Source: Candidatus Aenigmarchaeota archaeon LH_S4
Lineage (GTDB): Archaea > Aenigmatarchaeota > Aenigmatarchaeia > QMZS01
Reading direction: 5' to 3'
NCBI GenBank assembly: GCA_023659975.1
Contig: JAGXOI010000005.1
Location: forward strand, 1 to 33,507
Length of the DNA: 33,507 bases
Every line of letters starts with the position of its first letter. Positions within the stretch are counted from its first letter, which is position 1. The notes below the pieces were generated by a model, which was not told the DNA's origin, ran no database searches, and worked only from the letters and a program-made list of their open reading frames with translations. Both the position numbers and the translations under genes were made by a program. Below are positions 24,728-32,943 of this stretch, one piece after another.

Positions 24728-25201
24728 CTAAATAAACTTCTCCAAATTAGTTTTTTCTGGCTCTTTTCCAAAATAATCTACAAACAATTTTGTTGTTTTA
24801 AGTATTTTTGTTCTACCTGCTTTTTTTGCTGAAATCAGTCCCCGCCTTTCCAGCTCATGAGCATATTCATAAGTTCTGTTTCCAATAGTATTTACAAGGA
24901 CACTCTGTCTTACTGGACCTTTAAAGGCAATTATGGATAGAGCTTTTAATAATCCTGGAGACAAATCTTTGTAAGGAGCAAGTTTCCTAACTTTCTGCAA
25001 AATTTCAGGGTTAACAATTAACTGATAGGTTTCATTTGCTTCAACCAATTTTATCCCACTTTCTTCACTATATTTCTCTTTTAATTCTAGAATTTTTTCT
25101 TTAATCTCTCCTGAAGGAATTTGAGTTAGTTTAACCAATTCAGCAATATTCATAGGTTTTGATTTCAAAAATAAGGCAGCTTCTATTGTTCTCTTAGGCA
25201 T
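24728..25201 (-). CDS. scpB: Segregation and condensation protein B
   Basis: TIEAALFLKSKPMNIAELVKLT...LSPGLLKALSIIAFKGPVRQSVLVNTIGNRTYEYAHELERRGLISAKKAGRTKILKTTKLFVDYFG. Confidence 0.9.
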   Translation of the reverse strand: MPKRTIEAALFLKSKPMNIAELVKLTQIPSGEIKEKILELKEKYSEESGIKLVEANETYQLIVNPEILQKVRKLAPYKDLSPGLLKALSIIAFKGPVRQSVLVNTIGNRTYEYAHELERRGLISAKKAGRTKILKTTKLFVDYFGKEPEKTNLEKFI

Positions 25202-25231
25202 AATTAAGCCTTTTAAAAAATTAGATTAATT

Positions 25232-26788
25232 TCAGTCTGTGTAATGTGGAGTCTTAATTTGCAGATTGTCACTTCTTTCCATTTTAACTCTGTAAGTTGC
25301 ATCTGCTTTTATTCCAAAATTTAAGTCTAGGGTATCTTCATCAGGCCATCCTGTTAGAGAAACAGTTAATCCACCATAGAGTAATTCTTCATTGTTTGGT
25401 TTTATCTCCAAATCACTTTTTTCTCCCACATATTTTATTTCACAAACATTATTTGCGCAAGTGCAACTGCCAATTTTCCCCTCTTCACTTGATTTTTTAT
25501 TACAACTTAATTTAATATAGTCTCTAACATCTCCAACCGGCTTTATTGCTATTTTATCATATTCTGTTTCACTCCTGTCTCTTCTACCATATTTTCTATA
25601 ACTTGGTTCTCCCTTACATTCTACACAAGTGCTCTCATTATTTATTGTAATGTTTTCTTCTCCTACCTCTTTTTCACATTCATCTAATTTTTGTGAAATA
25701 TTAGTTTTATTTACACAATATTGATATTTATAATCACCTAATGGTGTCCAGCCCACCAATTCTTCTTCAATAGATTTTAAAGTTCCAGTAAACCAATTAT
25801 ATTCATATTTCCCTCTAAAAGTAACCTTACCCCCTCTTCTCTCATTTTTGAAACTTACTGGAATTATTCCTTCTTTAAAACCTGCTCCAGCTCCTTTCCA
25901 GATAAGAGGGACAAAAGTGTACATCAAAGTATTTGCTGGAGCTGCTTTCTCTTTTGCAGAGTTAACTTTAAATTTAGATTTACTTTCATTAATATTTTTT
26001 ATTGCTTCTATCTCTAGATAACTTTCAGTCTGATAATCATAAGAGTAAGTTGTTTTTATTGTCCCACCTATTGACATTTTATTTTTTGCATAAGTGCACT
26101 CTTCTGTCCAGGGATCATTTACCCTCCCTGTTAAACTAAAATAATGGTCAGTCTCTTTTCTTATATTATCAGAATAATCTCCAGTAATTCCAGTAATATT
26201 GAGAACTTCCAAATTTTCACACACCTCATATTTTCCCCCTGTAGTTTTTATTGATACATTTGTAGCACCATAACTTCCTTTATTTTCCAGAGTCATCCAA
26301 CTTTGTATCGGCATTCCAGCATAGGTTTCTCCCTTTGGCTGTAATTCAAAATTTGTTATTTCCAAACCATAATCCTCTGGTTTTTCTCCAGTAGCTTTTT
26401 CCTGATCAGGAAGTACACACTCCTGTTGGTAAGCCATAGGATTTGAGAAAATTAACATTAGGCAGTGCATCTGCTTTTCAGCCGTTCCTGGTAATTCAGA
26501 CATACTTTCTCCAATATTACTCATCGGACCTCTCAAATAACTTGCATAGGGTCCATAGGCTGCGTAACCTAGAATCATAGTAATTACAAAAAATACAAGC
26601 ACCCCTGAGAGTCTGAAAGGCCAGGCAATCAATAAAAGAATCCCAAAATCTACAATCATTAATCCTACTGCAAAAACACCTATAAACTTGCCGATATCTG
26701 CAACCCCGAAATATTCAACAAACAGAGCCGCAGTTAAGGCTACCAAAAAACCGCAAATCAAAGCCTCCAAAAAATCTGCTTTTCCCAT
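25232..26788 (-). CDS. Membrane protein with N-terminal TM helices and a large Cys-containing extracytoplasmic domain
   Basis: Three or more N-terminal hydrophobic helices, then about 400 aa of beta-rich sequence. 2-bp gap to the upstream GAP1-like gene. Confidence 0.65.
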   Translation of the reverse strand: MGKADFLEALICGFLVALTAALFVEYFGVADIGKFIGVFAVGLMIVDFGILLLIAWPFRLSGVLVFFVITMILGYAAYGPYASYLRGPMSNIGESMSELPGTAEKQMHCLMLIFSNPMAYQQECVLPDQEKATGEKPEDYGLEITNFELQPKGETYAGMPIQSWMTLENKGSYGATNVSIKTTGGKYEVCENLEVLNITGITGDYSDNIRKETDHYFSLTGRVNDPWTEECTYAKNKMSIGGTIKTTYSYDYQTESYLEIEAIKNINESKSKFKVNSAKEKAAPANTLMYTFVPLIWKGAGAGFKEGIIPVSFKNERRGGKVTFRGKYEYNWFTGTLKSIEEELVGWTPLGDYKYQYCVNKTNISQKLDECEKEVGEENITINNESTCVECKGEPSYRKYGRRDRSETEYDKIAIKPVGDVRDYIKLSCNKKSSEEGKIGSCTCANNVCEIKYVGEKSDLEIKPNNEELLYGGLTVSLTGWPDEDTLDLNFGIKADATYRVKMERSDNLQIKTPHYTD

Positions 26789-26790
26789 TT

Positions 26791-29115
26791 TTATTTACCT
26801 TCTTCCTCATTTTCAGTTTCTCCTTCACCTTCTCCCTCCCCTCTTTTCAGTTTCTCCTTTATTTTCTTTCCCCCCCTTTTCAGTTTCTCCTTTGTTTTCT
26901 TTCCCCCCCTTTTCAGTTTCTCCTTTGTTTTCTTCCCCCTCTCAGTTTCTCCTTTAGTTTTTTTTATCTGCTCTTCTAGTAATTCTTTCTCAAGCGATTC
27001 TTTCATACTTTTTCCGCTTTTAAAAGACCAAAGCATAAATAATAGAAAGGTATTTAATGCAGAAAAAGCGGCAAGAAGGGGCCAAGAAATAGTAATCCCA
27101 GACCAACTCAGAAAAGCAGGAACGCCTGCAACTAGTAATATTAAAGTGATACCTAATTCAATTATTTTTGCAATACCTGTTTTTCCTATTTTTCCTTTTT
27201 CAGGAATAAACTTATAAAGTACAAAAACACCACCTAAAGCTGCTATTGCTAATCCATACAAACTGTGGGTATAATACAGAACTAAAATACCGACAATAAT
27301 AAACAAAACCCCCATCTTCTGCTTAAAACCAAAACCCTCGATTTCTGGAATTAAAATAAGTAGATAAATAGAACCTATGATTATTGCGGGTATTCCAATA
27401 ATCCACAGCCCTGGTAAAAGGATTAAAATAATTAGCCCAACTGCAATTGCAACGAACGGTAAAATAACCTTTGTATACTTTTCCACATTTTCTGATGGTT
27501 TTCCTTCATATACTTTTCCTCCTGCCTTTCCAAAAGCTTTTCCTGTTTTTACTCCTCCCTTTCCAAAAGCTTTTCCTGTTTTTACTCCTCCCTTTCCAAT
27601 ACCTTTTCCTGTTTTTACTACTGCTTTTTTACTTACTCCCACTGCTTTTCCAAGACCTCTTCTTATTTTAGAGAATTTTAACAAAGATTCCAATCCTTTC
27701 CTAAACTTTTCCAACTCTTGCAAGGCTTTATCATATTCATCATTTTCTATCAAATCCTGAATTTTATACTCAAATTTATCTAAAGATGAATAACCAAGTT
27801 CTACTATCAAATTGTTTATTTGTTCATCACCCTTTTTTAGCTTACTCTTAACTTCTTTAATTAAATCATCACACTTACATCTAAGTTTGTAAACTTTTAT
27901 ATCCGTATCTTCATCAGAAGGAGGTTGTCCATCCCCCCCTGCTCCTCCAGCTCCTTCCCCTCCTGCTCCTCCAGAACCTTCTGTGTAAAACCAGTTTTTC
28001 CAGTTTTTTATTCTCTGCCTTAAATTACTTCTACTTTCCTTATCTTTACCAGAAGATTCCGATGGCTTTGACAAATCTCCATTAGAGGGAGGTTGTCTAG
28101 TCCCCCCTCCTCCTCCAGCTTTTTCTTTTCCTTCTTTTCCAAAATTTTCTCTTACTGATTCCAATCTTTCTTTAAGATTAACCTCTTCATCTTCAGACAC
28201 AGAAGCCCCTCCAAGTTCATTAACTTTTTCATCCACAAACCTACTTGCACATTCTTTAAAATCCTTATATTCTTTTTCTAATTCTTCATAAAAATTGTAA
28301 TCTTCTCTCAAAGCTTTAGATCCTTTCTCAAAATATCTATCAATTACATACCCAACAAATTTATCTATATTATCCCGCTTAGTAAATTCCATCTCTTTAT
28401 CAATATCTATTACTTTCCTTTCACTTTTAAAAGGGCCCTCAGTTAGAAGAATAAGCCCAAATTCGCCTTTATTCTTTATGACAGGGAGAGTACTGAATTG
28501 TATTACCCTTTGTCTCCGGGGCAGAAGATCTAAAAGTGCATATACTATCTTAATTAAAGTGTCAGTGTCTCTGCCTCTACATAATAGTTCTAACTTTTCT
28601 TCTTTAAGAAGCGCAGCGAGAACATTTTTTAAAGTAGTCCTAAATTTTATATAGTTCTCTATCTTGTCTTCTACTTCATATTTCCAACTTTCATCTATTT
28701 TAATTTGAATAACATCAGCTTTTCCTTTTGATTTTATATCTCTAACAAACTTCTCATACTTTTCTACATCTTTAATGAAATGTTTCTTGAGTAATCTTGG
28801 GTTCGCACCTATTTTTACATAATCATCCAAATTAATAACTATATGATGACTATATACACCTTCTCTATCAATTTTATCTCTTGTTCCACCTTTAAATAAT
28901 GATAATACTACCTTTTCCCTGCCATTTTTTATTAGCTTTGTCAAGCCATATGCTTCTCCAACTTTTGAAACCTTTGAAAAATCAACAAACTCAAATTTCC
29001 TTCCATAATCTCTGGCAATTTCTCTATTCCATCCCTCCTCGCTCCATGTTTTTATACCATAACCCAGTTCATCTGGGTGAATTCCATAGGTGTAATGGTC
29101 AGCTTTTACTAACAT
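26791..29115 (-). CDS. GAP1-like (GTPase-associated protein 1-like) N-terminal region fused to coiled-coil, 11-aa repeats and multi-TM region
   Basis: YTYGIHPDELGYGIKTWS...VLSLFKGGTRDKIDREGVYSHHIVIN and ALLDLLPRRQRVIQFSTLP resemble the GAP1-N/M pattern; about 6 TM helices; basic C-terminal repeats. Confidence 0.55.
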   Translation of the reverse strand: MLVKADHYTYGIHPDELGYGIKTWSEEGWNREIARDYGRKFEFVDFSKVSKVGEAYGLTKLIKNGREKVVLSLFKGGTRDKIDREGVYSHHIVINLDDYVKIGANPRLLKKHFIKDVEKYEKFVRDIKSKGKADVIQIKIDESWKYEVEDKIENYIKFRTTLKNVLAALLKEEKLELLCRGRDTDTLIKIVYALLDLLPRRQRVIQFSTLPVIKNKGEFGLILLTEGPFKSERKVIDIDKEMEFTKRDNIDKFVGYVIDRYFEKGSKALREDYNFYEELEKEYKDFKECASRFVDEKVNELGGASVSEDEEVNLKERLESVRENFGKEGKEKAGGGGGTRQPPSNGDLSKPSESSGKDKESRSNLRQRIKNWKNWFYTEGSGGAGGEGAGGAGGDGQPPSDEDTDIKVYKLRCKCDDLIKEVKSKLKKGDEQINNLIVELGYSSLDKFEYKIQDLIENDEYDKALQELEKFRKGLESLLKFSKIRRGLGKAVGVSKKAVVKTGKGIGKGGVKTGKAFGKGGVKTGKAFGKAGGKVYEGKPSENVEKYTKVILPFVAIAVGLIILILLPGLWIIGIPAIIIGSIYLLILIPEIEGFGFKQKMGVLFIIVGILVLYYTHSLYGLAIAALGGVFVLYKFIPEKGKIGKTGIAKIIELGITLILLVAGVPAFLSWSGITISWPLLAAFSALNTFLLFMLWSFKSGKSMKESLEKELLEEQIKKTKGETERGKKTKEKLKRGGKKTKEKLKRGGKKIKEKLKRGEGEGEGETENEEEGK
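26843..26955 (-). repeat. 33-bp coding tandem repeat (KRGGKKTKEKL)n
   Basis: ccccccttttcagtttctcctttgttttctttc unit repeated about 3 times; 11-aa period. Confidence 0.8.
27524..27625 (-). repeat. 33-bp coding tandem repeat (GVKTGKAFGKG)n
   Basis: ctttccaaaagcttttcctgtttttactcctcc unit repeated about 3 times. Confidence 0.8.
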
Positions 29116-29594
29116 TTTAAATCTTCATCCCAACTCCCCCATCTCGTTATTTCAGTGGTTACCGTCTCATAAATTTCTCTAATTTTTTCACCGCTGATTT
29201 CATAAAGTCCAATCTCGTACTCTTTCGGCCTCCTTAACCGTCCTCCTTCTGCTCTTAACCCTATAGCTACCTTGTAAAATACGGCAGGAGAGGTTGCAGG
29301 TGGCCACTCACCAGCATTAAGATGTAGCGCAACTTCTTTGAAATGATTCGCTGAAGTTGTATCGATACTTCTCGTTGTAAAATCAAGCTTACTATAACCA
29401 CTCCTTATAAGCCAAGAAAGGAAATTACTTTCTTCTACTCTTTCCTTGGAAGGCAGGATTTCTCTATCACTTACTATATCTACTCCCTGTTTAGCATTTG
29501 CATGTATGGTCGCAGCTTGCTCTAATAGGTATCCCACAACAGTTTTACCAGCACTCATTCCACCAATAAAAGCTACATTCATAATAACCTTCAC
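29109..29594 (-). CDS. Small P-loop GTPase-like protein (possible DO-GTPase/TRAFAC-like, short)
   Basis: Walker A NVAFIGGMSAGKTVVGYLL; GEWPPATSPAVFYKVAIGL...YEIGLYEISGEKIREIYE resembles the T...(D)xxGE arrangement. GTG start at 29594 or ATG at 29582. Ends 7 bp into the GAP1-like gene. Confidence 0.6.
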   Translation of the reverse strand: MKVIMNVAFIGGMSAGKTVVGYLLEQAATIHANAKQGVDIVSDREILPSKERVEESNFLSWLIRSGYSKLDFTTRSIDTTSANHFKEVALHLNAGEWPPATSPAVFYKVAIGLRAEGGRLRRPKEYEIGLYEISGEKIREIYETVTTEITRWGSWDEDLKC

Positions 29595-30810
29595 CTATTA
29601 TTATATTAGTAAACAAATCTTTTATGTTCTTTCCTGATTCTCCAAACCATTTAGAAGATATATCTGAAATAGGGACTTCGAAAGAAGTGGCGTCACACTC
29701 TACAGCCGCTACCTTTGCCAGTAAGCTCTTTCCACATCCTGGAGGACCAAAAAGCAATACTCCCTTCGAGGGTTCAATCCCGTATCTTTCCAAATATTCT
29801 GGATACTTCAATGGCATAGTAATTACATCTCTTATTCTTTCCTTTGTCTCTTTCAATCCCCCTATATCCTCCCACTTTACATTGGGCTTCTCGACAATTA
29901 TTAATTCCTTCTTCCTTTCGCCCTCCTCTTGATTTTTTTCCCTAACCTTTTCAGTTAAATCAGGTAAGAATTGTTTAAATGCCTTCTCAAGAGCATTACA
30001 TCTTGTAGTAATATCCTCAAGCCTTTCTTTTAATTTGTCAAATTCAGTATTTGTCTCTTTAATCATGTTATCTCTTTTCTTAATTGATGAAGCAAATATA
30101 TTTTTAAGATTCTCTATACTTTCCTTAACTTTCTCGTGCTCTTTCTGTATACTCTCAAACCGTTTATCCAAACTTTCAAACTTTTCCTCAACTACTCCTT
30201 CGTAAATTCTTCTCCACTCTTCTATTCTTTCCCTTAAATTACTTCCACCCCCCTTATCTCCTTTAGAAGAAGGTTGTCCAGTTTTCTTTTTTCTTCTTAT
30301 TATTCCAAAAATTCCAAGAGCTTTTTTTGTTTTTCCTACTTTTTCGTAAATTCCTTTCCACTTTTCTCTTTTTTTCTCTAAATCACTTCCACCTCTTTTA
30401 TCTTTACCAGGATGTTGTCCAGTCCCCTCTTCTACTTCTGCTTCAGTACCTTCTCTTTCTGCTTTTACAAAATTTTCTCTTACTGATTCTGGTCTTTCTT
30501 TAAGATTAACCTCTTCATCTTCAGACACAGAAGGAGGTTCCGATGGCTTTGACAAAGATTCCAATCCTTCCTTAAAGTTTTTCAACTTTTGCAAGGCTTC
30601 ATTATATTTTCCCTCTTCTTCCAAACGCTGAATTTCATCCTCAAATTTATCAAAAGATTCATAACCAAATTCTCCTATCAATTCCTTTAGTCGTTTATCA
30701 TCTTCTAGCCTTTCCTTACTTTTTCTAATCGAATAATGACAATCTAGTATAAGTCTGTTAATTCTATTTTTCATCTTTATTTCTTCTTTGTTCTGGTTTT
30801 CTTCAGGCAA
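29545..30810 (-). CDS. Coiled-coil protein with a C-terminally truncated AAA+ (CDC48/PAN-type) domain
   Basis: VKWEDIGGLKETKERIRDVITMPLKYPEYLERYGIEPSKGVLLFGPPGCGKSLLAKVAA...SSKWFGESGKNIKDLF, then an unrelated tail and stop. Walker B, sensors and the lid are absent. Confidence 0.75.
   Translation of the reverse strand: MPEENQNKEEIKMKNRINRLILDCHYSIRKSKERLEDDKRLKELIGEFGYESFDKFEDEIQRLEEEGKYNEALQKLKNFKEGLESLSKPSEPPSVSEDEEVNLKERPESVRENFVKAEREGTEAEVEEGTGQHPGKDKRGGSDLEKKREKWKGIYEKVGKTKKALGIFGIIRRKKKTGQPSSKGDKGGGSNLRERIEEWRRIYEGVVEEKFESLDKRFESIQKEHEKVKESIENLKNIFASSIKKRDNMIKETNTEFDKLKERLEDITTRCNALEKAFKQFLPDLTEKVREKNQEEGERKKELIIVEKPNVKWEDIGGLKETKERIRDVITMPLKYPEYLERYGIEPSKGVLLFGPPGCGKSLLAKVAAVECDATSFEVPISDISSKWFGESGKNIKDLFTNIIIGEGYYECSFYWWNECW
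29931..30201 (-). repeat. 271-bp segmental duplication, copy 1
   Basis: Gapless high similarity to 31436..31706; encodes EGVVEEKFESLDKRFESIQKEHEKVKESIENLKNIFASSIKKRD...PDLTEKVREKN. Confidence 0.92.
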
Positions 30811-30859
30811 GGCTTCTACTCTCTCTATTAATCTCTCGAATTCTTCATATTTTCTTTAC

Positions 30860-31130
30860 TTAATTAGGTTTCTTTGTCTTTTTACCAATCTCCTCTTCTT
30901 TTTCTTCTTTAAGTTCTTCAGCGGGAGTTTCTTTTTTTGGTTCTTTTTATGGTCATTTCTTCTCTTCTTGTCCATGCCCTATCTATTGAATCTAAGTCTT
31001 TGAGTTTCAAATTTCCGTTTTCATTAAAAAAGTGTTTAAATGGTTCGACATCATATAACTTTGGAGCATCAATAACCTGCCTTCCATTACCAACTTCTGT
31101 GATTTTAAATACTAATTCCTTAATTGATCG
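30860..31130 (-). pseudogene. Decayed coding segment without a start codon
   Basis: RSIKELVFKITEVGNGRQVIDAPKLYDVEPFKHFFNENGNLKLKDLDSIDRAWTRREEMTIK, then a +1 frame change at an A-run into KEPKKETPAEELKEEKEEEIGKKTKKPN*. Confidence 0.55.
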
Positions 31131-31388
31131 TTAAAATTTTTTAACCCTAATACTCTGAATTATTCTATGGAATATATTAAACCTCCCTTTTTTCTTTCTT
31201 AGATTAGAGTTATAAATTATCTCATCTAATGTTTTTGAGGTAATTTCCATGATCTTATTAAATCTAATATCAACTTCAGACATCTCTCCTTTATCTAAAA
31301 GCACCTTGCAATCATTTAGCAAATCTTTTACAGCTTTTATATTATAACTAAAAACATCATATTCTCCAGGGTAATAATCCTTAACCAA
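31131..31388 (-). CDS. 85-aa helical ORF, in frame with the upstream ORF across a TAA stop
   Basis: TTG start; MVKDYYPGEYDVFSYNIKAVKDLLNDCKVLLDKGEMSEVDIRFNKIMEITSKTLDEII. May be part of a decayed longer gene. Confidence 0.4.
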   Translation of the reverse strand: MVKDYYPGEYDVFSYNIKAVKDLLNDCKVLLDKGEMSEVDIRFNKIMEITSKTLDEIIYNSNLRKKKGRFNIFHRIIQSIRVKKF

Positions 31389-31403
31389 TAGTTTATCCTG
31401 AAA

Positions 31404-32111
31404 TTATTCAACAACTTCAACTCCTCTCTCTGAAAGATTTTTTTCCCTAACCTTTTCAGTTAAATCAGGTAAGAATTGTTTAAATGCCCTCTCAAGAGCA
31501 TTGCATTTTATGACAATATCTTCAAACTTTTCTTTTAGTTTATCAAATTCAACTTTTGTTTCTTCAATCATTGTATCTCTTTTCTTAATTGATGAAGCAA
31601 ATATATTTTTAAGATTTTCTATACTTTCCTTAACTTTCTCGTGCTCTTTCTGTATACTCTCAAACCGTTTATCCAAACTTTCAAACTTTTCCTCAACTAC
31701 TCCTTCAACAACTTCCTCAATCAAATCAACAGGTCCGGACTGCCCTTCAAGTGAAACATTTTGATTAGAGGGTAACTTAGGTCCTGGCATTAAATTTTCT
31801 CTTGTTGGTAATCTTTCATGTGAGGAAGATCTTTCTTTTGGTTGAGGTGGCTCGGATTCAGAATCAAAACCCTGTGGTGGACTACGAGGCATTTCCTGGC
31901 TCGGTTCCTGAGATTTTCTCTCAGAACTAACACTAGATTTTAACTCTTTCAACATAGCCTTCTCAACTACCTGAAAAGGATAACCTCTATTTTTCAGTTC
32001 ACTAATTATCTCTCTGTCAGACTTTCCACTCTCCCTCATCTTTCTTACTTCTTCAGTTGGTATAGAGCCAACTTCTTCCTTCTTATGGCTGAACGGCAAT
32101 TTTACTCCCAT
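31404..32111 (-). CDS. Coiled-coil protein with an N-terminal helical domain (EEVRKMRESGKSDREIISELKNRGYPFQVVEKAMLKELKS)
   Basis: Start overlaps the 32083..32487 ORF; domain also present in 801..1637. Confidence 0.65.
   Translation of the reverse strand: MGVKLPFSHKKEEVGSIPTEEVRKMRESGKSDREIISELKNRGYPFQVVEKAMLKELKSSVSSERKSQEPSQEMPRSPPQGFDSESEPPQPKERSSSHERLPTRENLMPGPKLPSNQNVSLEGQSGPVDLIEEVVEGVVEEKFESLDKRFESIQKEHEKVKESIENLKNIFASSIKKRDTMIEETKVEFDKLKEKFEDIVIKCNALERAFKQFLPDLTEKVREKNLSERGVEVVE
31436..31706 (-). repeat. 271-bp segmental duplication, copy 2
   Basis: See 29931..30201. Confidence 0.92.
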
Positions 32112-32487
32112 CTTTCAGTTTTTTAATTTCCCTATTAAACTCACTCCAAGTAACAAACTCATGTTTAACAGGAGAAAGTAATTCTATCTCTTTTTCAACT
32201 GTTTCTACTCTCTTATTCTTTGCAAACTTTTTCTCTTTATCCTTAATTTTCAAAATTTCATTTTTTAAATCACTCAGATTTTTATTTATCTCTTCTACCT
32301 TTTCCATAATCTTACTAAACTTTTCCTTATTTAATTTATCAGTTTTTATTTTCTGCTCTTCACCACTATCAATTTTTGAGTTTATATTTCTTATTTGCTC
32401 ATCTATCTTTCTCAATCTCTGTGTGTGTGAATTCGCTCTTCTAACCAACTCCTGTATAACTAAACTATTCTGCTTTGCTTCAGGCAT
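32083..32487 (-). CDS. Coiled-coil protein, possibly archaellum FlaC/D/E-like
   Basis: Long heptad region and C-terminal ELLSPVKHEFVTWSEFNREIKKLKDG. Confidence 0.5.
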   Translation of the reverse strand: MPEAKQNSLVIQELVRRANSHTQRLRKIDEQIRNINSKIDSGEEQKIKTDKLNKEKFSKIMEKVEEINKNLSDLKNEILKIKDKEKKFAKNKRVETVEKEIELLSPVKHEFVTWSEFNREIKKLKDGSKIAVQP

Positions 32488-32739
32488 AATTAATTAAGCC
32501 TTTTATTTATTAAGTTTGTTAGAGGGATAAAAGGTAAAAACAAGAACTGCACTCAAACAAGGATATTGGTTAGTTTTCGCTCGAGCCTTTCTGATTTTGC
32601 ATAGCAAAATAGGTGCCGTTTTCCAAAGAGAAATGAGTAGAACTTTTTCTCCTTTTCCTTCACGCTTTTCACCTAAATTAATCAATAAAAAGGGTCGATT
32701 TCATCAAAAAGGCTCACCTTAAGCCAGAAAGATAAATTC

Positions 32740-32886
32740 TCAATTGTATTTTTTAAATCCTATTCTCCTTGCAACCTCCCTAAAACAGTGTCTGCAATAA
32801 TATAGATGGTATTTAGTTATCACTCCAGTTGTTGCTCCACATCTTCTGCAGGTTGCAGGTGTATTATTTTTCTTTTCTGTTACCAT
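32740..32886 (-). CDS. rps14: Small ribosomal subunit protein uS14 (zinc form)
   Basis: MVTEKKNNTPATCRRCGATTGVITKYHLYYCRHCFREVARRIGFKKYN*; the true start is internal to the 32740..33216 ORF. Confidence 0.93.
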   Translation of the reverse strand: MVTEKKNNTPATCRRCGATTGVITKYHLYYCRHCFREVARRIGFKKYN

Positions 32887-32943
32887 AACTTTGTACAAAA
32901 AAGTTTTCTTAACAGTATTAAGATAAATAATTTTTAATATTTT

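Noticed and set aside
26843-27625. Regular 33-bp repeats as a CRISPR array
   Set aside because: Units are directly adjacent without unique spacers and are in frame inside the GAP1-like CDS.
29545-29594. Programmed +1 frameshift producing an AAA+-GTPase fusion
   Set aside because: The GTPase frame is closed by TAG directly before its GTG and no slippery motif is evident; a rearrangement junction is simpler.
32503-32685. 60-aa minus-strand ORF
   Set aside because: No recognisable family; overlaps hairpins and the element shared with the tRNA intron, so noncoding is more likely.
32680-32735. C/D box sRNA on the minus strand (TTGATGA near 32710)
   Set aside because: No D or C'/D' boxes could be found at suitable spacing.
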